A stretch of 64,000 nucleotides of DNA from the NCBI RefSeq assembly GCF_932294415.1, contig NC_065545.1, positions 22,739,357 through 22,803,356 of the forward strand, given 5' to 3'. Shown piece by piece: positions 44,633-55,600 of the stretch. Position numbers and translations under genes: made by a program. Position 1 is the stretch's first letter. The number at the start of each line of letters is the position of its first letter. The notes under the pieces were generated by a model. The model ran no database searches. It saw only the letters and a program-made list of their open reading frames with translations, and was not told the DNA's origin. Source of the stretch: Quercus robur (Eukaryota > Streptophyta > Magnoliopsida > Fagales > Fagaceae).

Positions 44633-46575
44633 TAGACACTCGATTTTGCACCCATAATTTAATCTTGGACAATGACTAAAATGACCATTCATATATCCAA
44701 AAATAATAGTTGTATTACATGAATTAAATCATTCATTGCATATCATAAAAATGATCTTGAGATTCTAACGATCACAACGGTATGCTCGATTCTTGAATCG
44801 GATTGTCGAATTGAAAGATATTGTATGATTAAATTTTCACAGTTTGCATGCATTTTGTTTGGGTGGAACCAATCGTGTGTGATTAATTTAAATTGATTCT
44901 AATTGGTTAAACAATTAAAATTAATAAAATAATTTTGTGATTGGTTGTTGGTTTTTGTCAAAAATAATCTTGCTTGCATGAGAATAAAATGGATAATCAA
45001 ATAATAAGGAAATTGTTGATAATTAATTTTTTTTAGAATATTTATCTATTAGATAATTATTACTTTAAAGACCTGATTTTCAAGATAAAAGGGATTAATT
45101 TTAGAATATGAGTTAAAAACGCGTCTAGGTGCAATTTCCAACTCAAAAATCCTCAATAAAGAGTCCAAATAGAACCAAAATTGGAAGAGGGGCTCGGCAC
45201 ATGGCAAATACCGATTGGCACTTCCCAAGTGCCGATTGGCACAAATTTGAGGCCCAGCTCGGGAACCTCCTGATTGAGATAAAACCTATCATTTTTAAAT
45301 TTTTGGGGATAATGATGCATTCCAATTCATATTTGATCTTATTCAGCTTATTTTTCAAGCACCCAACTTCTATAAATAGAGGAAAAATATTAGAAACCAA
45401 GGCCCTTCTTTGTTTGACTTCTTTGCTCCCCTTATGTTAAAGACATTCTGGAAGCCTTTGCTTTTAGAATTTCTTTTTTGTAAGTAAAATATTTTAGATC
45501 TCAAGGAAGTGAAAATTTCTTTGATCTCTAAAGTATTCTTCCATTGAAGGGCACATTCATGCAAGTAGGTATTTAATTTTGTTCTTGTGTTTATTTTTCT
45601 TTTCTCTTAATTGATATATATTTGTGTTGTTCATTGCATGTTTTTTTTATTTTTTATTTTTTTATTTATTTATTTATTTTTTTTTTTATGAATATGTGTC
45701 TGATGTTATTGTCAATATGATCTTGTTCACAATTTATATATGTCATGTTTATATGTTTAGTTGGAATTTTCTCTAGTTGATTAACATGCTTATGATTTAA
45801 TTCTTCTTTAATTTTAAAATTTGCAATTAATCACTATAATCTTTTTTTTTTTAAACAAACATAGATCTGTATTTTCATTAAATACAGATCTGAAATTTTC
45901 TTTTAAACAAACACAGATCTGTATTTTCACTAAATATAGATCTGAAAATTTTTCTGGAAAAAAAAAACAGATCTGTATTTTCATTAATACAGATCTGAAA
46001 ATTTTTCGAAATAAAAAATTGATCTATATTTTCATTAAATACAGATATAAAATTTTTTCTAAAACTTTTTCCATACAAAACTGATTTGTATTTTCATTAA
46101 ATACAGACTTGAAATTTTTTTATAATAAAAAATGGTTTTCTTCTTAAATAAAAATTGCAGATTTTGAATTTTCAAAGAGTGAATTAATTTTGAATTTAGG
46201 GGGTATTAATATGTCATTGTAATGTCATGCATTTTTGAAAGGGTATATAATGGTTAAGTAGAGTCTAGAAGATCAGACTTCGTCTAGGCGAAATGGGTGC
46301 CTAACACCTTACCATTCTGTAACCTAGCCCCCGAACTTAGGTTTTTGTATAGTAGACTAGTGTTTTATCTTCCTTTTTTTTTTTTTTTTTTTTGGTAGAT
46401 TGTAATTAGGATCAAAGCCTTGTAATATTACTCTACCAAGATTATAGATTGTATTTAGGACCAAAGCCTTGTAATGATTATTTGACCAAGATTGTATTTA
46501 CATAATTAATGAAATTTGGTGTTTTTGATGTAAATTTTATATTTATGTTTTTCTTATTTTTTGTAACAAAAAATA
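44633..46575 (+). repeat. Ogre/Tat-like LTR (about 1.94 kb), candidate
   Basis: The start (tagacactcgattttgcaccc, near 44633) and the late phrase gggtgcctaacaccttaccat with ctagcccccgaac (46289-46340) are typical of long plant gypsy LTRs. A TATA box (tataaata, 45371-45378) points in the plus direction. Directly after it stands TGGTGACTCCACA, like the TGGCGACTC primer binding sites of Ogre-type elements. Directly before it stands atgaggggcattc, which could be a polypurine tract. The borders lack a clean TG start and a visible target duplication, so they are approximate. Confidence 0.5.
45846..46125. repeat. Tandem repeats with an AGATCTGTATTT hairpin, five units
   Basis: The block agatctgtattttcattaa followed by atacagatctgaaaat recurs five times at roughly 60-base spacing, with increasing decay to the right. 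Each unit is a palindrome: AGATCTGTATTT pairs with AAATACAGATCT around a short ttcatt loop. It lies inside the candidate Ogre-like LTR, after the TATA box. Confidence 0.85.
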
Positions 46576-46611
46576 AGTGGTGACTCCACACAATTCCCCA
46601 AAAGAGTGGTG

Positions 46612-48158
46612 CCCTAAGCACCCAAATTTTTTTTTTGAGAGCACCCCTAGGAGGTTTTCTAATCTCTCACAGTTAAAAATTTAAGATGTGGATAATTAGC
46701 ATAATATGTATTGCAATTGTATCAGATTGATGACTGTTGAATGCAAACTACAGTATCTTGAAATACATTATCGGTCGAGTAATATGTTTGTAAATCTTTT
46801 CTTCTTATTTTCAGTCAAACATTTACTGAAAATTAAAGAATTATAATCAAGCCAAAAGGTCTTCTACTATCTTAGTTTCTTGGTTGAATGGGGTTTCTTT
46901 ATGATTATCTTTTTATTTTGTGGATTCTAACCATTATTGTATTATTTCATTTGTTTATTTGTTCTCTAATGTGGGTTCATTCCTTGTTTCTAATTCTTTG
47001 TTTTTAAGAGAGTTCTAGGACTCCCTTATATCCCATCAATTTGTGATGAGTGAAAAATTGTGATAATAAACTCCAAAAAAAAAAAAAAAAAAGAGTCTCA
47101 TTGCATGCGAAGCTCGTGTGATAAGGCTAGTATTCATATATGAATATAGACAAAGCTTATATACAATAGCTTAGATACAATACTTTATGTTTCTCAATTA
47201 AATTCAAGTACATGGTTGTATTGACAAATAAAATACAAATAATGTTATTTTTCCTAGGATAATTAATATTAATGCAACCATGTGTTTGAATTTAATCATA
47301 GAACTTAATGTAATGAATCTAAAATATAGTACCTAAGTTTTGGCTTAGAGATATATCCTTAAAGAACCATTAATAACATTACGAAAACAAACATGATTTG
47401 TCAAGAGTAGCTTAATTAGTATCTCCAAAATTTTTAAATGGAAACATCCAGGATTCAACTGTGAACAATAAGGTTGTATACTATTCATGAGTTGTAAAAA
47501 TAAAAACACATATTTTAATGGAGTGAGAGAAGAAGAGAGGAAAAGTGGGAAGAGAGAGACGGGAGAGAGAGGAGAGAGAATTGATTTTGTTTATATTATT
47601 TTAATGAGTTGTATATAAAAATAGAAACTAAAATATTGGATCAGCTGTAAAATGAAAAGAGTCTAAATGTCAAGTCACTATCTTTATCTTACTCTTAAAC
47701 ATTATGACACTAAATTCCAAAATAAAAAGAGTCTCATCGCATCCCCATGACATCACTTGTAGGAGACACAATGGCAACTCCAAAATTATTATTACTTTAG
47801 ATAACATATAGGAGTTCCAAGCTGCTCAGAAAACTTGCTTATTAGGAAATGGTTGATACTAATCTAAAGTTCTAAGTAAGCTAATAGAATCATTCTACAA
47901 AATAACTAACCGAAAATTAAGAGCTTATTGAATACTCTATGCACATGAATTTTGAGGTCCTCCCTCGCTTTATCACATGAAACACAAAAAGAAAAGAAAA
48001 GTGGATAATCAAAAAAAGAATGCAAAAAAATATAAAACCTTAGAAGATGCTATGAAGTCTATAAATTAAAACACACCAGCTAGAAATGGGAGACCCATGC
48101 TTCATCAACTCGAAATTGGGTTATATTAATTCTACATAAAAATAAATATAAATAAAAA
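46612..48158. other. No gene seen
   Basis: AT-rich DNA with poly(A) near 47075-47092 and a purine-rich agagag stretch at 47520-47580. No coding or element ends were recognised. Confidence 0.4.
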
Positions 48159-48440
48159 ACTCTATTATTGTGCCAAACTAGACCCCGAACTTTTATTATT
48201 GTGCCAAACTTTTTTTTTTTTTTTGTGGAGAATGTATTATTGTGCCAAACTAAACCCAACTCTTTATTCCCTTAATTCGGAAATTCAAAAACTCACCTGA
48301 TTTCTCTCTCTCTCACTCTCAGATCAACTAGAAATTATTCGGCAGTGAAATTTTATTTCATTTTTTGGTTCCACTGTTAAGGTAAATTTGACAAAATAAA
48401 AGGTGGGGTTTAATTTGGAACAATAATAAAAGTGTGGGCT
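48159..48440. mobile_element. Possible MITE with tattattgtgccaaact ends
   Basis: The phrase tattattgtgccaaact occurs three times between 48163 and 48252, once directly followed by aaaccc. Near 48400-48430 its inverse appears (ggtttaatttggaacaataataaaag). The arrangement suggests an inverted-repeat element, perhaps two overlapping ones. The borders and duplication are unclear. Confidence 0.35.
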
Positions 48441-48868
48441 AATAAGTGACATATTTTAAAGTACGTTATTTATTTGTTTACAAGAATAAAATTATAGGTT
48501 TATTTATTTATTTATTTGATTCACAGTCGGTGCAAGCCCAGAAAAAAGAGGTGGATTGCGGAAAAAGCTGGAAAGAAATGTTGGTAAAAATAACTGTCCA
48601 CCACACATTCCCTGTTTCCACTTTCCCATCACCTCCTTCATGTTCAACCGGCTATGTTATGCTCTTATGGTGCTAGCTCTTGAATTTTTTTTTTTCAATC
48701 CTCGTTCAGTATCATATACAGATGCATGGAATCCTTGACACCTCGAAATATCAATGTCTTATCCTGAAGCATGCTCACATTATCTAATGCGTCACGCCGA
48801 AGTGAGAAACTAAACTCTAAAGGCACATACAGTTGGCAAAAAAAAAAAAAAAATTTCATTATCCATAA

Positions 48869-50838
48869 ATGGATAGGCAGAGAAGTTTCTCCTTCAAACC
48901 CACAAGACTACTGGTCTTTTCCTTCACTATCTCTTCCTCTGCCATCTTATTCACCTTTTTTACCATTTGGGCCATCAAAGAAACCCCTTCAGTTCGCCAT
49001 GAGATCCATTTCAAGTTCAATAAATCCTCCCTCGGTTGCAGTGGAAAATTTTCTGTAACCGGTGAGAAAGATTCAATTTTGATAGATGCCCATTATAAAA
49101 GTCTTGACAATGCTACTGGGTTTGCTTCGATTTCGGTAATTAGCGGGTTACAGAGAAAGAAAGAAGGGCCTGAAGGAGGCAAAGGTGTTGGTTTTAATTT
49201 GAAAACAATGCAACAGAGTACATCTGAAACTTTGTACGAGAAAATTGAAGTTCAAAGTAGTGAGAGGAACAAAGAGAAGGGGACTATCGCAACTTCATCT
49301 GAGAACACAGGCGTTTTAATTAGAGGGAAGGTTGGACTGAAGAGATTAAAAGATTGTGATTTGACAAAAGGGAGGTGGGTTTATGATGAGAGCTATCCTT
49401 TGTACACAAATGGTTAATGTCCTTTCATAGATGAAGGTTTTAACTGTGAGAGTAATGGAAGATTGGACAAGAACTACATGAAGTGGAGATGGCAACCACA
49501 AGATTGTGAAATTCCAAGGTACTGACTTGTTCATTCTTTTTTTAGCCTTTATTGCGAATGCAACTTAGATGTACATGAAATTGGGCTCAATTTTATGTTT
49601 TGATCTAGACTAGATGTACTTTAGTACAAAAAGAACTCAATTTTGATGTATTGGGTTCCTGGTGTGGGATTGTGCTATAGGTTCAATGCAACAAAAATGC
49701 TGGAATTAATAAGAGGAAAAAGGCTAGGTTTTGTGGGCGATTCAATCAATAGGAATCAATGGGAATCGATGCTATGTATGCTAATGGGAGCTATTAAAGA
49801 TCCGAAGAGGGTGTATGAGACCCATGGGTGGAAAATAGTTAAAGAGAAGGGACCTTATATCTTCAAATTTGTGGTAATTCTGCAGAACGCTGCTCTCTTA
49901 CCTTTCTATTTTTAAGTATTTGGAGTACTTGGTTTTTAGTTTTATTTTGGCAGGATTATAGTTGTACAGTTGAATACTATGTGACACATTTTTTAGTACA
50001 CGAGAGCAAGGGTAAATTAGGTCAGAAGCGTATACAAACCTTGAGAATTGATAGTATTGATCGTGGCACATCCAGATGGAGAGGAGCTGATATATTGGTT
50101 TTCAATACTGCACATTGGTGGACACATTACAAAACAAAAGCAGGGTAAGTGCCATTCTTGTATTATTAGCCTTTTAAGACCTAGGCTGATATGTGCTTCA
50201 TTTTGAGATTCAACCTTTCTAGTCATATGTATATATGTTTAAGAACCATTCATTCTTATCATGTCTATTATAACAGGATCAATTACTACCAGGAAGGGAA
50301 CCGAGTTCATCCTCAGCTTGATGTTTCAACGGCTTTCAGGAGAGCTCTAATGACTTGGGCATCATGGGTTGATAGGAAAATCAATCCTCAAAAAACCAAA
50401 GTTTTCTTTCGAAGTTTGGCACCTTTCCATTTCAGGTTTGGCCTTATAATTAAACAGCTAATAACATTGATGTTAGTTTTTGGATCCCTTCATGCCAGTT
50501 GCTGAGTAGTGTATGATCCAACGAATAGGGGAGGTCAATGGAACTCAGGTGGGCATTGTATAAAAGCTACTCAACCTCTCAATGAAACTCCAAGCACCTG
50601 TTATTCAGAGAAGAGTATTATTGTAGAGGAGGTCATAAAGAAGATAAAAACTCCTGTTACTTTCTTGAATATTACTAATTTGACAGGGTATAGGATAGAT
50701 GGTCATCCATCTATATATGGAGGAAAATCAGGGAAGCGCTCCTCTACAAACGTTCAAGATTGCAGTCATTGGTGTCTTCCTGGCGTTCCTGATACATGGA
50801 ATGAGATTTTGTATTTTCTTTTGCAATCTAAACGATAG
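48869..50838 (+). pseudogene. Trichome-birefringence-like (TBL) polysaccharide O-acetyltransferase gene with one nonsense codon
   Basis: Five exons (48869-49518, 49681-49873, 49954-50144, 50277-50435, 50529-50838) join in one frame at GT-AG borders, giving 501 codons. Residues 15-35 are a membrane anchor, as in Golgi type II proteins. The PMR5N part holds CDLTKGRWVYDESYPLYTNG and [10 protein letters not shown]. The catalytic part has GDSINRNQWESM (GDS motif), ILVFNTAHWW and DCSHWCLPGVPDTWNE (DxxH motif). TBR/TBL proteins acetylate cell-wall pectin or xylan. The only defect seen is TAA at 49415-49417, where family members have Ser before CPFIDEG. It would remove the whole catalytic domain. A sequencing error, a null allele or a young pseudogene are all possible. 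Closest in style to TBR/TBL1/TBL2. Confidence 0.88.
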
Positions 50839-51007
50839 TAAACTTGTTTTTGTTCACAAGTTTACTTTCTTACAATTTTTTGCTTGTTCGATCTTTATTC
50901 ACTAGCTTGCATACTTTTATTTTTTTTTAAAGTTTGTTTTTTTGGGATTTGTTGTAAAAATGCAAACTGTTTTCATTGAGATTTATGTTACTGCCTTACT
51001 AGACCAA

Positions 51008-51011
<4 letters not shown>

Positions 51012-51061
<50 letters not shown>
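51012..51061. repeat. (AT)n(AG)n compound microsatellite
   Basis: About 14 AT units directly followed by about 10 AG units, 37 bases before the LTR of gypsy element B. Confidence 0.92.
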
Positions 51062-51097
51062 ATTTCTAGAAGATCAAAAATCAATAACTATGTCATC

Positions 51098-51655
51098 TGA
51101 TAATAATAAAATTATAAATGTACCCACTGATATAAAGGCATAGAGCAATGTTCCAGATGAATCCGTCTACCTTGCATCCACTAATATCTATTTGGAGTCT
51201 ATGGCTCTAAGTTGATGGTGTCAACTTGGAGCAAAGATAAAAGGCCGACGACATTAAGCTGAAGGGTATACACAAGACCGACGGATCTGACATAACTTGG
51301 CTTCCACGCATAAGTATATAAGGAAATATCTTGTATCCCACGTTTAGAAAGACTCCTACAAGGAAAGGGTTCCGTAAAATACGATCATGAGAATTCCTAT
51401 AATGAAAAGACTTCTAAACCAAGGAAAAGATGTCAACCCTCTACTACTATAAAATCCCCAATACCCTCATTAATCAAGGTACGCATAATTTATCTGGTTT
51501 AGCACTCTAGAGTTGTGAGAAATTCTAACTTGACCTTCGGAAAGTATTTGGCCGGCACCACACCAGTGCTTTCTGCGAGGTTTTCTGTTTTTGTGTTGTG
51601 CAAGTGTTGTTTCAAGCATGTGTGGACCGTGTAGCTTACTGTTGATTTTTCGGCA
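51098..51655 (+). repeat. 5' LTR of gypsy element B (558 bp)
   Basis: It starts TGATAATAATAAAATTAT and ends TTTTTCGGCA. A TATA box lies at 51448-51454 (tataaaa). The primer-binding-site region follows from 51661 (agttagcgtcgtttgtggga), a mutated version of the site in element A. Confidence 0.9.
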
Positions 51656-51739
51656 TCATCAGTTAGCGTCGTTTGTGGGAAACGCGCACTTTAGCTTATC
51701 GCTTCTTGGACAAAGAGTTGCATGGTATTTACTCCCTCG

Positions 51740-52990
51740 ATGGCAACTACTAACAACGTTCAGGGAGACGAGCCGCGACCCACTACCCTGGAGAAGCAGG
51801 TCCAAACCCTTACGACAACAGTGGAACGTCTCACCAAACAGAATCAGGACCTTGAAGAACAGCTACGGCAGAAGAACGCTGCTATGGGTACCTAAGAGGA
51901 AGACCAAGAAGGTACCAGTGCTGAAAGGACCGAGAGGGGCCAGAAGGTAGTAATGCCCTAAGTAGACTAAAGCGACAAGACATGAGCCGTCCTTCCATTA
52001 CAGACATGGCTCCCCCTCACATTGTCGTAGAGATGCAGATGATGAAGGAACGGATGGACCTTATGATGAACGCCCTCAAAGGACGAGTGTCCAGTGACCT
52101 TGATGATTTCGTGCACCGAACCGATTCGCCTTTCACCATATCCGTCAACTCCTTCCCTCTACCGTAGAAATTTCGCATGCCGCATATAGAAAGCTACGAT
52201 GGAGTTAAGGACCCCCTCGATCACCTAGAGACTTTCAAGACCTTGATGCACCTTCAAGGAGTAGCAGACGAGATCATGTGTAGGGCCTTCGCTACGACGC
52301 TGAAGGGTCCTACGAGAATTTGGTTAAGCCGGCTAACGCCTAACTCCACCAGCACTTTCAAGGAGCTTAGTACCCAGCTTACTTCGCACTTTATTGGGGG
52401 GCATAAGTATAAAAAGTCTACTGCATGCTTGATGAGTATCAGGCAACGAGAGGATGAGACGCTGAGATCTTACATAGCCCGCTTTAACAAGGAAGCACTC
52501 TCGATCGATGAAGCTGACGACAAAATACTTGTAGCAGCCTTCATAAATGGGTTGCGGAAAGGTAAGTTTTTTTTTTCTTTATACAAGAACGAGTCGAAGA
52601 CCACGTCGGATGTACTTTACAGGGCCACCAAGTACATGAATGCTGAAGACGCGTTGTTGGCTAGAGAAGAGAGGCCTAAGAAAAGAGAGAGGCAAGAAGA
52701 CACACGACAGGACAAAGGGCGGAAGATGGCAAGGACTGGAGAGCGAAGGGATGACAGGCACTCTAAGCCCCTTGCGGGGAGGTTCATGAGCTTCACCTTG
52801 CTAACCACCCCAATCAACTAAGTCCTAATGCAAATCAAGGACGAAGGAGCCTTAACCTTCCCCGGAAAGCTGAAGGGGGATCCCAACAAACGGCCTAGAG
52901 ACAAATACTGCTATTTCCACCGTGATCACGGTCATGACACGACTGATTGCTATGACTTGAAATAGCATATCAAAGCCCTTATCAGGTAAG
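51740..52990 (+). pseudogene. gag of gypsy element B
   Basis: The ATG at 51740 opens MATTNNVQGDEPRP, matching the start of element A gag. The core (52177-52821) reads IESYDGVKDPLDHLETFKTL, GPTRIWLSRL, SHFIGGHKYKKSTACLMSI and ADDKILVAAFINGL. A basic stretch follows, then a zinc knuckle (YCYFHRDHGHDTTDCYDL) near 52908-52960. Stops occur at 51894 (taa) and 52167 (tag), after the core, and in the knuckle region. Gag would package the element RNA. It is homologous along its length to 860-2040 on the minus strand. Confidence 0.9.
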
Positions 52991-53160
52991 GGAAGTTATA
53001 GAAGTTCGTCAGCAGGGAGAGAATAGATCCGCCTTCTCAAATGCAAGCCCCCCGACGAGACAATGAGCGTTCCAAACCACCCCTAGGAGACATAAGGATG
53101 ATTGTGGGAGGCACGGCGACCATCAGCTCGTCCAAAAAGGCTTAAAAGACTTACCTCAGA

Positions 53161-53736
53161 ATGGTTCAAAATGTTCAGCTGACAGGTGTTATCCCGAAGA
53201 TGCCACAGGTCGATAACCCAATTATTGGTTTCTCAGAAGAAGATGCTCAACGTCTTCACCACCTACATGACGACGCGCTCGTCGTTAGCATCCGAGTAGG
53301 AGACTATAACACATACCAGGTCTTGGTTGACAACAGAAGTTCCGCAGGCATTCTTTACTACCTAGCGTTCCAACAGATGTGGATTGATAGAGAACGTCTA
53401 GTTCCAACCAACGCTCCACTTGTTGGGTTTGGAGGAACAAAAATATACCCCCTTGGCGCGGTCACATTGCCTGTAACAATTGGAGACTATCCTCAGCAAA
53501 TCACTAGGGATGTTACATTCCTTGTTGTTGATTGCTCCTCCACCTACAATGCCATCATAGGACGACCAACCCTTAACTCATGGAAGGCCATAACTTCAAC
53601 CTACCACCTGATGATTAAATTCTCCATAGCATATAGAGTAGGGGAATTGCAAGGAGATCAGGTAGCTACGTGCGAATGCTATACTACGATGCTGGAGATG
53701 GACGACCATCTACAAACCATGAGCATAGAGGAATAG
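53161..53736 (+). pseudogene. Aspartic protease of gypsy element B
   Basis: Reads VIPKMPQVDNPIIGFSEEDA, HHLHDDALVVSIRVGDY and the active-site block VLVDNRSSAGILYYLAF, followed by GFGGTKIYPLGAVTLPV, VVDCSSTYNAIIGRPTLN and TYHLMIKF. The active site in element A is DNGSSADILY; here Gly has become Arg and the Asp after SSA has become Gly. The catalytic Asp itself remains. The open stretch is otherwise complete, but the protein would probably be inactive. Confidence 0.9.
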
Positions 53737-53899
53737 CGGATGGGGGCGAAACCCGTAGAGAGGCTCGAGGAGATACCCCTCAATAGCACCAGATTAGACA
53801 AAACCATGAAGATCGACACTCTCGCCAGCCCAACAGTTCACTAAGCGCTCGTAGCCTCCCTCAAGGAGAATCAGGACGTATTTGCCTAGAGTCACGAAG

Positions 53900-55168
53900 A
53901 CATGCCAGGAATCGACCCATTGGTCATGGTACACAAGCTGAATGTGTCGCCTTCTTTTCCGCCCGTCTGACAGAAGAAGCGAGTATTCGCCTGAGAACGA
54001 GATAGAGCAATAGCAGAAGATGTCGGCAAGTTACAAGAGGCGGGTTTCATCAGGGAAGTATACTATCCCGATTGGCTAGCAAATGTGGTGATGGTCAAGA
54101 AAGCCAATGGGAAATGGAGGATGTGCGTAGATTTTACGGATCTGAACAAAGCATGCCCCAAGGATAGCTACCCTCTCCCTCGAGTTGACGTACTGGTAGA
54201 CTCTACAGCTCAGCACCAGCTACTAAGCTTCATGGACGCCTTTTCAGGGTACAATCAGATCTGGATGGATGAAGCGGATTAGGAGAAGACTTCATTTGTT
54301 ACCAGCCAAGGTCTATTTTGTTACAAAGTAATGCCATTCGGCCTTAAGAATGCAGGCTCGACATATCAAAGGCTCATGAACAAGATGTTTGCAAACCAAA
54401 TCGGAAGAAATGTTTAGGTCTACGTCGATGACATGTTAGTAAAAAGCCAAAGAGAAGAGGACCATTTGAAGGCTTGAGGAAACATTTGGCACTCTTCGGT
54501 CCTACAACATGAAGCTTAATTCGAGTAAGTGTGCATTCGGAGTGACGGTGGGAAAATTCCTAGGCTTTATGGTGTCTCAAAGAGGCATCGACGCCAACCT
54601 AGACAAGGTTAGAGCCATAGTAGAGATGGCCCCCTCGAAGAGCGTGAAAGAAGTGCAGAGTTTAAACGGTAAAGTAACTACCCTGAACAGGTTCGTGTCA
54701 AGAGCGACGAATAAATGTTTACCCTTCTTCCGCATGTTAAAGAAATTTTTTAAATGGACTACCGAGTGTTAGCAAGCATTCGAGGAGCTAAAGGCCTATC
54801 TCTCTTCCCCACCACTGCTAAGTCCTTCGCAACCGGGGGAAGAGCTCTTCCTGTATTTGGCTGTCTCCCTGACAGCCGTCAGCGTGGCCTTGATTAGAGA
54901 AGAAGACAAGGTTCAAAAGCCCGTATTCTACGCCAGTTGGGCGTTTCGTGGTGCAAAGGAAAGGTATCCACCCATGGAAAAGCTCACCTTCGCTTTGATT
55001 ACGGCAGCCTGCAAACTCAAGCCGTACTTCCAAGCCTACACGGTAATCGTCCTAACCGACAAACCCTCAATGAGCAACCTCGAAGCTGCTGGTCAGTTGG
55101 CACTCTGGGTGATAGAGTTGAGTGAGTTTGACATTCAGTATCGACCGCGCACCACCATCAAAGGGTAG
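53900..55168 (+). pseudogene. Reverse transcriptase and first RNase H of gypsy element B
   Basis: The reverse transcriptase reads VKKANGKWRMCVDFTDLNKA, YPLPRVDVLVD, LSFMDAFSGYNQI, FVTSQG, YKVMPFGLKNAG and VYVDDMLVKS at about 54419-54448, with the catalytic DD. A stop (tag) immediately precedes VYVDD. The Ty3-type RNase H follows: YLAVSLTAVSVALI, KPVFYASWAFRGAKERYPPM, EKLTFALITAACKLKPYFQA and LTDKPS. It closes with a stop where family members read KGQI. Several other stops lie in 53870-54480. The enzymes would make the cDNA. Confidence 0.9.
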
Positions 55169-55224
55169 ATCGTCGTTGACTTCATAGCAAAGTTCGCCAA
55201 CGGGGAAGACAAGGGGGCAGATGA

Positions 55225-55600
55225 ATGTCCACAGTGGAGTATATATACAGACGGGTTGTCAAACAGGCAGGCCGGGGTGTAGGTGTTGTACTTCTCTCTC
55301 TTGAAGGAGACCTGATCAAATGTATGGTTCGCCTCGACTTCCCTACCACCAACAATGAAACGGAGTACGAAGCTTTAGTGGTAGGGCTTGATCTCGCCAA
55401 AGCAGCAGGAGCTGCAAGAGTGGTTCTTTACTGCGACTCTCAGGTGGTCACTAACCAAGTAAACGTGGATTATGAGTGCAGAGGCGAAGAATGAAGAGAT
55501 ATCTGGATCAAGTAAAGAGAAGGGTAGATGAGCTAAAGGCCAAAATTATCCAGATCCCCAGAGGAGAGAATGAGCAAGTCGACTGCCTTGCCAAAGCAGC
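55225..55600 (+). pseudogene. Second RNase H domain (archaeal-like type) of gypsy element B
   Basis: Reads WSIYTDGLSNRQAGVGVVLL in the frame ahead of the first Met, then DFPTTNNETEYEALVVGLDL, ARVVLYCDSQVVTNQVN and, after a one-base shift at about 55490, DELKAKIIQIPRGENEQVDC. The active-site acids D (YTDG), E (NETEYEAL) and D (YCDSQ) are present. A separate second RNase H after the Ty3-type one is the hallmark of Tat-lineage plant gypsy elements. Family members read YTDGSS at the first site; here it is YTDGLS. Confidence 0.88.
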
